This document shows positions 1 to 11,400 of a stretch of DNA of 64,000 nucleotides, in pieces. The translations under genes were made by a program, and so were the position numbers. Within the stretch, counting starts at the first letter, position 1. Each line of letters begins with the position of its first letter. The DNA lies in assembly GCA_945643635.1 (NCBI GenBank), contig CALZFC010000349.1, forward strand, positions 3,174,501-3,238,500, written 5' to 3'. The notes below the pieces were generated by a model, which worked only from the letters and a program-made list of their open reading frames with translations, made no database searches and was not told the origin of the DNA. The DNA is from Allodiplogaster sudhausi (taxonomy: Eukaryota; Nematoda; Chromadorea; Rhabditida; Diplogasteridae).

Positions 1-199
1 ATACTTTAGTCTTATAAATAAGGAATAAGAATACAAGGAGCCAAGCCAAACAATATTCGACTTTAACTCACATTATTGTCTAAAATGCGCGTATACACAT
101 TATTGTAAAAAATGCGCGTATAAAAAATTCAAAAGTTGCGGGAATTCAAATATTCCACTTTTCACCTAATTGGAATATTCCAACGAATTTGCTGCTGAC

Positions 200-1615
200 C
201 GATGTATAGAGGACTCCATTATCGCATAAGGCGTTGTAGCCCTTGAAGGCTTCTTCGTACTTGTATCGGATGGCGCCAAAGTTGGCGCCCGAATTAGCGG
301 GAATCGCCGACGATGGCAGCTCGCGGAGCGGCGGGCAATCCGCGCTAGCCGCCGATGCTGGCAACGGCGTCGTGGGGAGCGTGGACACTGAAGACATAAT
401 ACATATTATATATATATATATATATATATTAGTTTTTTGAGCAATAATTTCTTTATATATTTATAAACAAATTTAAATGAAGCCTACCCGGCGTCGCACA
501 CATGAGCGTCAGACGTGACGAGGCTGGTGTCCACATCTGATTCGTCGCGCATACCAAAGGCTCCAAAGTTGTGGCAAAGCCGGTGGCAGTGCCGGCTTCA
601 TCCTTCAATATAGCAATAAATATGCAGAGCAGTCTACATACATTTCTGTTAAAAAAAACTATTTTTAGTCAAGGGAACCGAGGATTAGATTGAATCGTTT
701 GACAAAATGCCATATTTCTAACATAATCGATGAGTGTATCCATGCCGTCGCACTTGATTGAGCACGGAGTATGCACCGGCTGGTAGCAGTGCTCATCTTT
801 GGGGCAATAGGTGAAGAACGACGCCACGGGCGTTTCGGCCACCGCAGGACACGTGCACCTTGCTGCATAGAATCTGCTTGGATTCGCTCTGTCTCTTTCC
901 TCTCCATTAATAGGCTAATGAAAGATTGTTTTAAGTGTACTGAATCCCGAAATACAGTGATGAGTGCTTGGAATTTTGGCAATCTAAAAATTATTTTTTT
1001 TAATTGCTTAAAATAAAATGTTGATTCAAAAGGTCTACTTTTAATTACAATTTTATGCGCCATAAGCAGTAAAACGACAAATTAGACACATGTTTCCTCG
1101 GATGCTTCCAAGCTGCAGTGAACAAATATTCGAACCGGTTTCAATTTTAATATCTTATATTATTCCTCATTTTGGTCTAACAATTAGCGCTGTAGAAGAT
1201 TCCTTTCAGTTCATAAGGACAGCATCTTCGATCACCATACTTATAATGTTTGGTCCTAAGATCGTAAAAGTAGAGCGGTATCTGGAGAGCAGCATCTAGT
1301 CGTGAATAGTGTTGTTCAAATTGCTCATTGTCAGAGCTATTGGTGCGGAAAAATTTATTGATCGACCTCAAATTTCTTCCCTTCATACAGCAAAGAAGCG
1401 AGATAAGTTCTTTTCTCGCTCGCTCTGCTAAGCGAGTCGGTTGCAAATGAAATGGAGATCTCCCGTATCATTTATTGGGGTGTGATTAGGACAAATGCAT
1501 TCCAACTATGAAATGCTCGATAAATTCTTTTAAAACAGACAAAACTTCCCAAAATTCTTTAATTCTGCAATGGTAACTCAAAATTGTAATAAAAAATATA
1601 TGTATATATTTATAA

Positions 1616-1657
<42 letters not shown>

Positions 1658-1774
1658 AAACAAGAAAGATTCTTAAATAAACCAACTTGAGGGGTCAGTA
1701 GGCTTCATTGGCATACAAGCGTTTGTGAGTGGAGATACTATGAAGAGTAGTGAGATCTCAACGCATGACAACAT
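200..1774 (-). CDS. Modular cysteine-rich secreted protein, long gene copy 0 (5' part; continues past the left edge)
   Basis: Four exons are visible, read on the minus strand: 1774-1687 (signal peptide, starts MLSCVEIS, hydrophobic core, then TNAC), 862-723 (module E), 602-488 (F) and 387-200 (A). Phases join cleanly (1-1, 1-0, 0-1, 1-0). Exon E has six cysteines in a C-x-C ... C-P-x5-C-Y ... C-x3-C layout ending in LIDY. Exon F has two cysteines. Exon A starts with a Pro/Thr/Ala stretch and contains the conserved YKYEEAFKGYNA. By comparison with the gene at 33,620-33,805, the next exon (B) should lie just left of base 1, so this gene is cut by the window, not by a mutation. An in-frame ATG 12 bases upstream is an alternative start. 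I do not recognise a named family with certainty; nematode C6/DUF281-type extracellular proteins are the comparison to make. Confidence 0.72.
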
Positions 1775-1779
1775 CCTTA

Positions 1780-2925
1780 ATTGCATCTGGCCTGAGACTC
1801 ACCGATCGGCTCGGTGGTTTATAAGGTGATAGCGAGAGGAAGCGTTCATGGAGAGCCCAAGCTCAAGGCGAGCTTCACACCTTAACTCCGCCTCCTCATG
1901 TCTCTAGTCGAAACTTGCAAGCCATGGATATATGGATATGGCCGGGTAGAGATAAGGCCTGAAGCAGGAACGAGAGCTTTTTTGCGTTCGCCGTCCATAG
2001 TTTGAATTGGCTAGCGTGTCAATAACACCGGAGATGGGAGTGCATCCTGGACCAAAAAGCTGCTATGGATCTTATTATAATCAGCCTGCGCAAGTGAGCA
2101 TCATTCCACTTTGTAATTGGCTTCACCTTTTGGATACACTGCCCAAAGCGATGATTAAATATGAACTGATCGAAAGTGGAACAGAGACTTTCATGATTTG
2201 TGCAGTTTAGATGTTTTTTTTCAACTTCTATTGTGTTGTCTCACGACAAATCTGGCCATTACCTCCTAAATGTTTAAATTGTAGACCACGGATCAAGAGA
2301 AAGAAAAATAGGCTTATGTACTTGCTAAATAAGAATCACGTAATCGTCACATTTTGGCGCCAAAATAAATTTGCCCTTCCCATAGAGATTTTCTGGCATG
2401 ACTAAGCGAAGCGAGTGTCATTATGGTAGACAGAAGGGAAATGGAAAGAGAATCCGCAATTTCAGCAACTTGGTTGAACTTACAAAACCTCATGCACTCC
2501 AACCAGAACCGGATATCTCGAGATTCGTGTCGGCACCTTGCATACTTTCACTTTTCTAGCTTTAACACCTCACGCTCTCTCCCTTTTCTCCCACTCATTT
2601 TCTTTCCTTGATTGCAAGTTTGGCCAATACTCTCAAATTGTCCCCGTCTTATCCAGCTGGTTTTTTGGTGCGGTCGTGTCACTTGAGTTGGATTTCTTCA
2701 CGACTAAAATCCATTTATCACGTTCAACACAAATAAAAGAGCAAGCTGCATGCATACAAAAGCGAATAACAGTTTAGTAGGCAAATTAACGCTCTATATC
2801 TTTCTATCTGCTAACCTTAAGACTATCAACTAACGTGCTATCATAGATGTGAAAAAAGCTAAAATCAATTAGCGCCGAAGCGATGAAGAGAGTACTGGGC
2901 GATTTTCTTTGCGAGAGCAAAGATG
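1780..2925. repeat. Duplicated upstream flank of the long genes, no intact gene
   Basis: This stretch has diverged counterparts upstream of the other long genes (about 17,000-18,360 and 36,070-37,240) and around 43,900-44,540. Shared landmarks are the 'caccttttgg..actg' block, the 'ttttggcgccaaaat' block, a CT-rich block and the AAATCCATTTATCA block. Short open frames inside do not keep frame or sequence between copies, so I read it as duplicated non-coding DNA. Confidence 0.5.
1819..1824 (-). promoter_or_regulatory. TATA-like motif upstream of long gene copy 0
   Basis: TTATAA on the minus strand, 45 bp upstream of the ATG at 1774, within CCTTATAAACCACCGAGC. The same motif, spacing and flanking GAGC are found upstream of both other long genes. 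This conservation among copies, not the motif alone, supports a promoter role. Confidence 0.45.
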
Positions 2926-2926
2926 G

Positions 2927-3046
2927 CTACATGCACGTCATCATGTCAACATTAAACTCTGCTGCGATCTCGATATAGATGACTGGGACAACCTAAATGT
3001 TATCTTCGTGGCATCTAATCGCAATCGCCATTATGGACGGCCTATC
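2927..3046 (-). pseudogene. Relic terminal exon (D) of a short cysteine-rich gene
   Basis: On the minus strand an acceptor 'gtcagcag' opens a frame containing AIRCHEDN, then an in-frame TAG, then further codons ending DMMTCM and a stop. It aligns with the terminal exon of the short gene at 44,533-44,661 (AIRCHEAN ... MMECM stop). The internal stop makes it a decayed copy. It lies upstream of long gene copy 0, the same relative position as the short gene has next to the other long genes. No E, F, A, B or C exons were found near it. Confidence 0.6.
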
Positions 3047-3648
3047 CTGCTGACGACAGAAAGAGTGATATAGAAAGAGATATAGAGAAAAAGGAAAATT
3101 AATGAAATACCGACGTTTTCTAATATTGTCAAAAAGAAATGCAAAAATAGTTAAATAGTAATCTGGTTAAATTGTAATCTTTTACCACCTTCAATCGATC
3201 TTTTAGGGCACACTTGATCACACAGGAAGGTAAAATAAGAAGTAATTTTCGTCGCGGATACTTCTTTCAATCCTCGCGTTGAATTCTCTACGGAAATGGA
3301 AAACGGTTCTATAAAATACTATGTGTTACATATATATATTTACAAGCGTTTATGTAACTTGACCATAGTCTTGAATTCACACACATTTAGGTATTGTCTG
3401 TCCTACAATTATAAGACCGTCAAACGCGCAAGCGCTTTCACTTCTCCTCTCTTACCTCAGCTGCTTATTTCTACCTGGCCCAATATCCATGGCTTGCAAG
3501 TTTGCCTCGAGGAGGAGAGGGAGGGGGCGGGAGGAGGAGTTGAGGTGTGAAACTCGCCAAGGGTTCCTGCACAGTGCTTCCTCTCACCATTGCCCCTTAT
3601 AATCACGACCGAGCTGGTCGGGAAGTCACTGAATCGCAGTAATCAAGG

Positions 3649-3717
3649 ATGTTGCTATGCCTTGCAACCGCGCTGCTCCTCATTGTATGGCCATTACGCC
3701 TACTGACCCCTCGATAG
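3649..3717 (+). pseudogene. Decayed inverted copy of the signal-peptide exon
   Basis: Starts MLLCLATALLLIV, nearly matching the first exon of the gene at 16,946 (MLLCVAIALLLIV). About 22 bases are missing afterwards; the frame shifts and reaches TAG at 3,715. The 'gaccgagctggtcgg' and 'ccccttataatcac' flanks are also shared. It is an orphan first exon in the opposite orientation to the real genes. Confidence 0.55.
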
Positions 3718-4719
3718 TTTTATTAAAATCCATTATATTTTTACTTATTATATATTTTGAAATAAATATAGATTTCAAACTAAGATTTTGACTTATTATT
3801 CAATGCATTGATCAGAGGAATCATTTCGGGAAATAAAGAAACACAGAACAATATGGGTGCTAAATATAATATTCATGATTAGCACTTATTTGTCATGAAT
3901 CTGTTCGAAGTTACAGGGGAATAGGATCAGAATAGGCGAATATTTCGCCGTAGAATTTAGAATATTCCATTGTTTGCAATTCGAGACGATAGATTTAAAA
4001 ATACCCTCAAATCGCCGCATTTCGATCACGGCTTACGTTTTCATCTCGCTTCACGCCGTATACAGTACAGCCAAAGGGTGATGCAAAGTACAAAGTGCCT
4101 AGTCTCTCCGTGTCAGCGACACGGAAAAGCGGGTGTAAGATCGAGAGAAAATAGAAAGAAGATTTATTGCCCAATGCAGTCCGCTTGTGGTTCAAATAAA
4201 ACGATGCTCACCGGCGCAAAAAAAAATGATTAGATTGACAACAGTTTTTTTTTGATCGGCCGGTCTCCGATCTCCGTTAATAGCATGCTATCGCGTCATT
4301 GCTACGCTAGCCACATCCAACCAAACTTGGCAAATGCAACAAAGCCGTCTCTTCTCTGCTCATGCCTCATGTCTTTTCTCTGCGGCAGCAAAAAAATTTC
4401 GGGAAGAATGGAAGTGATAAATCCTATGAAGGTTATTTGTGCTGAAGGGTGTTGCAATGATGGTTAAAACAATATTATTTTCAGAATATGCGAAAATGTT
4501 CACCAGGAATTTAGAATATTCCACATTCCTGACGGGAGTGTGAAAATTGTCAGAACGCTAAATTGATAATGTTTCCCATTCTCATGAATAGCAAACAGTG
4601 GAATATTCTAAATTCCGGCACAAACTTTTCGCTTATACTGAAAGAATCTAATGTTTTTGTTGACATCGTCTTATATGTAGATACATATGACGCGATTTGC
4701 GAGAGAATCAAAATGCTCG

Positions 4720-6110
4720 GGGCCCTAGAAAAATCATCATCTCCGATTTTGCTTTAAAGTTGTTTCTAGGTAAAGTTAGACCCGCAGAATCGAATGGGAA
4801 TGGTCTTGGAGGCTAAAAAATTCATTTTAAAAAGTTATAAAGAATTGAAAAACTGCACATCTTTTTGAGGTGGTCGAGTAGGGCGCATGTTTATGTACAT
4901 CTCTCCGCGCACAGTAAAGCAATATACGTGAAAATTTTAAGGTAGATAGAAAAGATATTGCTTATATAAATAGTCGAAACAGAATTTGAAAATTTTCAAA
5001 TATCGATTTTTTACGTGCTATCAAACTCAATGAAGAATGTACATGTTATATTTCAATTTACGCAGACAGTTTTGTATGTATCGTATAGAGCATAAAAATG
5101 GCTTTCTAATGATGTATAGAATATTTTATTTCGACGAACTACGGCTTTTGTATGCGTTTAGGTCATGCACAACAGTGAAAACTGGCGCAGAATCGCGGCG
5201 CAACGCGATTCTGCGCCAGTTTTCACTGTTGCGCATGGCCTTAAAATATCGATTTTCTATATATTTAATGATACTTTGTTTTTGATCTTTCTTTTTACTT
5301 TTTTGAAACGATTAAGCTCATTTTCGAGTAAAAAATGCACTTTTCGACCAAATATTAACGAATTCACTCATCTCCACAAAAGGAGACCGAGTTGTCGTGG
5401 AAGTACGTTAAATTTGCTACGAACTAACATTCTTGAAACGGAAATTAAAGCTAGGTTTTTCTCGCAACAAATCGAAAAGCGACTAAAACCAGCTATAACA
5501 CTATGTAAATACACCAATTCACCAGATTCACCAGGGATGTCGAATTCGAATATTCCAATTTACACATTCGAATATTCTAATTCATGCAGTGAAAACTGGC
5601 GCAGAATCGCGCCGCGCCGCGATTCTGCGCCAGTTTTCACTGTTGCACTTACCTAAACGCATACAAAAGCCGTTTAGTTCGTCGAAATGAAATATTCTAT
5701 ATATCATTAGAAAGCCATTTTTATTCTCTATACGATACGTACAAAACTGTCTGCGTAAATTGAAATATAACATGTACATTCCACATTGAGTTTGAGAGCA
5801 CGTCAAAAATCGATATTTGAAAGTTTTCAAATTCTGTTTTCACTATTCATATACGCAATATCTTTTCTATCTACCATAAAATTTTCGCGTATATTGCTTT
5901 ACTGTGCGCGGAGAGATGTTCATAAACATGCGCCCTACTCGACCATCTCAAATAGATGTGCAGTTTTTCAATTCTTCATAACTTTTTAAAATGACTTTTT
6001 TAGGCTTCAAGACCAATCCCATTCGATTCTGCGGGTCTAACTTTACCTAGAAAAAACTTTAAAGCAAAATCAGAGATGATGATTTTTCTAGGGCCCAAGC
6101 CCTTTTGATT
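4720..6110. mobile_element. Foldback element with about 0.5-kb inverted arms
   Basis: Arms at roughly 4,720-5,233 and 5,585-6,110 are inverted copies: the translated arms give near-identical peptides (MYMLYFNLRRQFC ... in both directions). Each arm ends inward in a GC-rich hairpin (5,171-5,230 and 5,587-5,642, stem gtgaaaactggcgcagaatc). No transposase is visible. Related pieces recur at 37,230-38,150, 40,560-40,830 and 41,640-41,950, so it is a dispersed family. Confidence 0.7.
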
Positions 6111-6229
6111 AATTTTGATTCTCTCGCAAATCGCGTCATATGTACAACTTTGAAGTGAAGACAATTGTAGCATTGTTTGCCTTAAAAATATTTGTCATAT
6201 ATTTCATAGTTCGATAGCACTTATCCCAT

Positions 6230-6380
6230 CGCACACAATTGAACGATACGAGAGACATCCATTTCATTTGCAACCGGCTCGGTTAGCAGAGCGAGCAAGA
6301 AAGAGATTATCTCATCTCTTTTCTTGATGAAAGAAACAAATATGCGAGCAGTGAACCACCCGATTAACCAACAGCTGCGC
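6230..6380. repeat. Dispersed repeat with an AERAR open frame
   Basis: A block of about 150 bp encoding RLAERAR on one strand recurs at 1,330-1,450, 15,620-15,770 and 35,240-35,370. In the last three it lies in intron 1 of the long genes or their flank. The frame is not conserved as a gene; it is part of the duplicated intron-1 sequence. Confidence 0.4.
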
Positions 6381-6720
6381 CCAATTTAAACAACACCTTA
6401 TTGTTAGTCGCTAGTTTTGCTCAGTCAAGTTACTCGGTGCTTTAACAATCTTACAAACAAACTTTCAAGGTGTATAGAGTATAAACGGAAACGATACGTC
6501 AGTAGCATTATTTTCAGACCAAAAATGACCACAAATATTAGTCTTCTTTGGCTAAGAATGGGATTCTTAGCCAAAGAAGTTTGGCTGAAACGACTTTTTA
6601 TGTCTACATTTCATAAACTGGTTATTTTAATTCTAAAATGACTGCTTCGAAGGCGATTGAGAAGTCGTTGCAATCACAATGCACTAAAACCGATGTACGA
6701 AAATGGCTACATATATGACG

Positions 6721-6876
6721 GTGCCAACTAAAAAAACGGTCGTTTTTGCATTTTCGACTCGTTGTGCACACTTTTTTGGAATATTCTACACGAATATGCC
6801 AAATTTGCCAAAGCGTACGCGTACTTTGTGCACAACGAGTCGAAAATGCAAAAACTACCGTTTTTTTAGTTGGCAC
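6721..6876. repeat. Palindromic MITE-like element
   Basis: The left part (gtgccaactaaaaaaacgg ...) and the right part ending ttttagttggcac are inverted copies around a centre with GGAATATTC. A second family member lies at 25,851-26,021. No coding capacity. Confidence 0.65.
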
Positions 6877-7259
6877 AGCTTATTGTAAGTCGTAAACCGT
6901 CGAAGAGTTTCCTCGAAAACATTACAAACTTGTTGTCAGCGACCATATCTAATCAATCACAAAATTTGAACAAACTTGCATGCAAACACCAGCAAGAGCG
7001 TTTATGGTAAAACATATAAACTAATATACACAATGGAAACCAAAGCTTTCTGGCTCAGACAATATAGAAAGTCACTTAGGCAAATTGCCAAAACAAAGCA
7101 TGGAATGCCATGGCTGGCCAGCTGGGATGATTGATTTATTGGCAAGCTTTCATATGATTGATTTCGCTCTTCTCTTTTGCTTTTGCTACCCTCGCATGGC
7201 TAACTGAAAAAGTACTAGAAAATAGCATACATAAAAAAACAAAAAAATTCCTTAAATTC

Positions 7260-7394
7260 TTATTCACCAAGCACTTCCGTGCCGATTACGTCACTTGGCA
7301 TGTCGTGCGCGAGCGTTGTGTCGAGAGCGATGATGTCGAGCACGATCATGGCCAGGCAGACCACGAGCACTGGCATGGCGTGCAACGCGGGCAT
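7260..7394 (-). CDS. Possible orphan signal-peptide exon (hydrophobic small ORF)
   Basis: A 44-codon minus-strand frame starting MPALHAMPVLVVCLAMIVLD, strongly hydrophobic for about 20 residues, followed by polar sequence and a stop at 7,260-7,262. A diverged counterpart lies near 23,896 (MPAMELVLCQAIVVLN). Both lie upstream of relic exons of the short gene family (2,927 and 20,785). I infer that this may be the lost gene's first exon; donors such as CCAA/GTGACG are available. It could equally be chance hydrophobic sequence in a shared repeat. Confidence 0.3.
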   Translation of the reverse strand: MPALHAMPVLVVCLAMIVLDIIALDTTLAHDMPSDVIGTEVLGE

Positions 7395-7427
7395 CAGCAG
7401 TTGTATCTGAGCATGGCAGATAATAGA

Positions 7428-7605
7428 GTGTTCCAACAGGAAGAATAGGATACTCTAGCCGGGATAATAGAATATTCCAATCGCGAGAATGGAATATTCC
7501 AAATGGATAATAGAATATTCATACCGGGAGAATAGAATATTCCAACCGGGATAATAGAATATTCGAATCGGGAGGATAGAATATTACAACAAGGATATTA
7601 GAATA
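7428..7605. repeat. Degenerate tandem array of GAATATTCCAA units
   Basis: About eight units of roughly 20-25 bp of the form 'ggataatagaatattccaa', with centres reading GAATATTC. A similar array lies at 23,920-24,025, also next to a hydrophobic small ORF. Confidence 0.75.
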
Positions 7606-7609
7606 TCAA

Positions 7610-8417
7610 CCCTGTTAAGGAGTTCGCCTAAAATGTTTTTTTTTTAAAGTCACGTTGTGAGAAACACAAGATGTGCTGTTCTTAGAAATACCGTCTCAAT
7701 ACATAGGTCTTTTGAAACAAAGGGTATTATTAACAAGCCATGAAGTGTCCGAATAAAAAAAACATACCAATAGATGTTTGATTCATTTGTCGCCGCTGAA
7801 GTTGCATCGTTCGAAGAATGCAAAAGTCGAGAAGACGACTAAAGCCGAATATAGCAGGGAAGCGCGTAGGGTTCTTTTGATACAAGCTTCCCCATCAAAA
7901 CAAAGACTCAGGCCAATGTATGCTCATAAGTCACATTTATTCTCTCCTTAATACTTTTCTACTGCTTCATGATATATCTAACAATACGTCATATCAGTGG
8001 AGGTGAAATTTTGTTATATTTTTATTCATACTTATAAAACACGAATCTTACATGTCTATCCCAAAAGAAGGTGAGTAATCGGTGTCGATGTTTATTGTTA
8101 TTTATATAAATATGGTGTACAAAGTGGGCGTGGCTTACATAATGCTCGTCCGTCTGCTCTAACACAGTAAAATGGGTGAAAATGAGTTCGTTACTCTTTG
8201 CGCAGGGTTAATCAGCTAAATATATGTATTTCATCTGCTGCTAATTCAGCTGAACGAAGATCCGCTCAAAATGAATGAACAGTTCATTAGCAGAAACAGG
8301 CAAGGAACATAGTAGTAGGCACCTATACTAACTACATATTTTCCATGTTTTCAACAAACACGACCAACTACTTATTAAAGCCTATATTTAACTAAAGCAC
8401 ACTCTACTTGTGCCATA
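7610..8417. repeat. 3' flank of long gene copy 1, shared with the 3' flank of copy 2
   Basis: No gene seen. Blocks around 7,980-8,080 and 8,180-8,300 match the region 25,500-25,830, which lies in the same position downstream of the gene ending at 26,106. This supports duplication of the whole gene with its flank. Confidence 0.45.
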
Positions 8418-11400
8418 CTAAGCACATGTCATCGTGGTTGGTGCCATGTTCATTTGCCCGGGCACCGGGACGACAAGGTTGGGCAGGCAGACAACTGCCT
8501 TGGTCGTCTTCGTTGCGCCAGCCTACAATAGAGGATTATTCGTTCATTTTTTGAAACAACAAAGGAGGAGTCGAGAAATATTTAAGGAGCGTAATGGGCC
8601 TTGCGGTGGAAGGATAGAAGACAATGTCAACTTTTTTCCAGTAAAGGCGAAAAAAAATGTTTTCCACGAATTAGAATATTCCGCTCTTTGCCCCATTTCG
8701 TAAATAATTATCAATTCATCAGGATGGCAACTCTTCCATTTCGTGATCAATTTTGGCCTCTCAAATTTGTTTGTTGGCATTGCTTTATATGTACAGTACC
8801 GCCCAGCATCCAGGGGTCATGGATGCGTCGGATGCAACGGTTGCATCCTTAAGATCCATGCGAACTGCAGCTTGCACAGGCACCGAAAATATTCCATATT
8901 ATATTTTTCTGAACGGGAATTTTTTTTTAATTTTTTTAAATTCCCGTTCAGAAAAATTTAATATGGAATATTTTCGTTGCCTGTGCAAGCTGCAATTCGC
9001 ATGGATCTTAAGGATGCAACCTTTGCATCCGATGCATCTATGACCCCTGGATGTTGGGCGGTACTGTACATATTAAGAAGATGAGATTGTGATAGTAAGA
9101 GTACATCGGACACCAACCGCCGTGTACGAGATCATCTGTGTCGCGACGGCGCACTCGGCGAAGCAGCGATTGCCCTTGATGACCATCTTGAACTTGGCGG
9201 TGTCCAGAGGCATACCGCCGACGCCCGTCATCATGCACATCGAGCACGCTTTCGCGGGGTCAGTCACGCAAGTCGCCTTAAGAAGCTACTTTTCCTGACT
9301 TTTGTAGTCTCTAAATAAAAAGCTATCTTGCCTACGTGTTTTTCTTTCTGAAGAATGAGTTTTTGGATCGTCTTTCTTCTTCTTTGTATTTTAAAATATG
9401 TAAATGTGTAACAAAATTGTGAACTTTCAGCGATGATCTTAAACTCGAACAATTGTGCCGAGATCAAACAGTGGCATTGATATTTCAAGCCAACCATTCA
9501 ATCTTGAATGAGTCCGTTTGCGAATCATTAAGACAAAAACGTCACGTGTTCGACTCATATGTATGCAAACGACTAAGAAGAGTAGAAGAGACTCAAAACC
9601 ACGCTTGTTGTTAGAACGCACTCCTAATTGCATTATTGCGCATGTTTCATCAAGTTTTACCAATCACTCCTCCATGTGCACCCTCACACGTATGGAAAGC
9701 AAGAAAGTGAACCTGAGTAATCGTCTGCATAGTCTCGAGAGTCTTCCAACCTACACTTCGTTCGCAAAAGACGTAGTTAGTGAACGCTGGAATGGGTGGA
9801 GAACCGGCGTTCTATAAAAATAAAAGTAGCATCGAGCAAAGGTGTAATTTTCCTGAACTTTCTGTTTCCTTTAGAGGACTACTGAGGTATACTAACTAGG
9901 CCTAATTGACTTGACTTAGTTAGATGCAATATACATATATTGCCAGACAACAAACGGATTCTCCAGTGCACCGACCGACGTGAAGATGATGCCCGTCTTG
10001 CAGACGGCATTGTAGCCGTTGAAGTACTCCTCGTACTGGTAGGCGAGGTCGGTGAAGGTGCCAGTGACGCCGGCCGGAAGACCGGTGGGAATATCCATGA
10101 GCGCCGGGCATTCTGGGGCCGCCGGCGTCGGTGCTGCTGGGAGGGTGGCGGCTAAAGTAAGTTTGAAAGTCTCATTTGAATTCGCGCTTTTTGCCTGACA
10201 GAAGGGCTAAAGAGAAAGTGTTCTAGAGCTAGAAAACTTCAATAATATTGCTGCTCCTTTAAATAGGCATATTCTTCAAAGAATAGATAATTGTTTGTTT
10301 TGTTTTGTGCTTATCTGTGCATTAGTTTTTTTTTCTTTTTATACACATTATCGGTATTGACATATAATAATTAACTAATGAATAGGCAATGAATTATGCG
10401 GGGAAACTGACGATCGACGGCGCAGAACATGCTCTTTCGGTTCGCGGCCGGTGACCACGTGCTGGCCGAGCATGTCAGCGGGCCCGCCACCTCCTTCAGG
10501 TAGTTGGGAGATGGTTCATCCTTTAAAGGGGAGGAATACCAGCTGCAGCAGGTTAAACGCTGTATACAGATGTATTTAACACACCCCCTCTTCCCATCTA
10601 TCACTCTCCTTTGCTGCACACTGCTCCTCCTGCGGTGTGGCGCCAGCACACTCCTCAAGTGCTGTAGGGGCCTGGCCCATCCCTCGGGAAGTCGCTCCCC
10701 CCCCCCACTCTATTACTTGACATGCCTCTTCCCCTTTCTGATTAGTAGCACTGATAGCATGACCAGGCATTCTATATGTTGTCACATCTTTAAATTGATG
10801 TATGAATAAATAAATAAATAAACCAGTATTCAGGGTTTTTTTTAGCAAGTATCCTTGTCCATAGCTCACTCTAGTATCTTTGCGCTGATATGCAAAACAT
10901 AGGTTTTTTTTTTAATTTTCTTCCTCGAAGAAGATAACCGACTTCTTCAGCTCACTTACGTAGTCGTGTAATTTGTCGCCGGCCTTGCAGCGAATCTCGC
11001 ACTTCGTGATGATTGGCTGATAGCAGAAGGAGCCTTCTGGGCAGTAGACGTAGAAGTCCCGTTCGGGCGTCTCGGGAACCTCCGGGCACGTGCATGTTCC
11101 GGCTGTAAGTCGAAGAGAAGTTTTTGCTACTTTTTTTTATACAACTATATTCCTGCCGCATGTGCCTTATTTGCGCAATAATGCCTGCAAAACTGATGGT
11201 GAGAGCAAACAATGAAAGATTACAAATTTCTTCTAGCAAATCGCAGTGTAGACATCCAAGGAGTCGTTAACAAAAATATTGATCATAAATCTCAAACCTG
11301 GTCCGCACTGCAGGTTCGTCGGCGCCTTGCTGGTGCCGAGACCGGGCGTAGGAACGACCAAGGTGGGATGGCAGCGCACCGCCTTTGTCTGCTTCGTCGT

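Larger units (their letters stand above)
3540..6720 (+). repeat. Inverted partial duplication of the 5' region of long gene copy 1
   Basis: Read on the plus strand this resembles the minus strand of about 17,060-15,460: the promoter-side segment (3,540-3,640), the signal-peptide exon (3,649-3,717), intron 1 sequence (about 3,840-4,720 and 6,110-6,720), including the 'ctcggttagcagagcgagc' block. A foldback element (4,720-6,110) interrupts it. It appears to be an inverted copy of a gene start without the rest of the gene. Confidence 0.5.
8418..11102 (-). repeat. Coding module 3 (last) of long gene copy 1
   Basis: Exons: E 11102-10960, F 10520-10412, A 10151-9976, B 9811-9713, C 9276-9118, D 8522-8418 with stop TAG at 8,418-8,420. 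E begins AGTCTCPEVPETPE and keeps all six cysteines. C has the CSMCMMTGVGG block and CFAECAVATQM. D is the short terminal form without the second cysteine-glycine end (CGPG) seen in internal D exons. Confidence 0.8.

Noticed and set aside
771..1016. Plus-strand ORFs over the cysteine-rich exons (for example 771-1,016, 11,385-11,768, 27,434-27,715)
   Set aside because: They lie opposite exons whose minus-strand frames are conserved in many paralogs.
5037..5830. Repeated peptide MYMLYFNLRRQFC as a possible gene family
   Set aside because: It occurs only in the arms of foldback elements in opposite directions, with stops and no conserved start or end.
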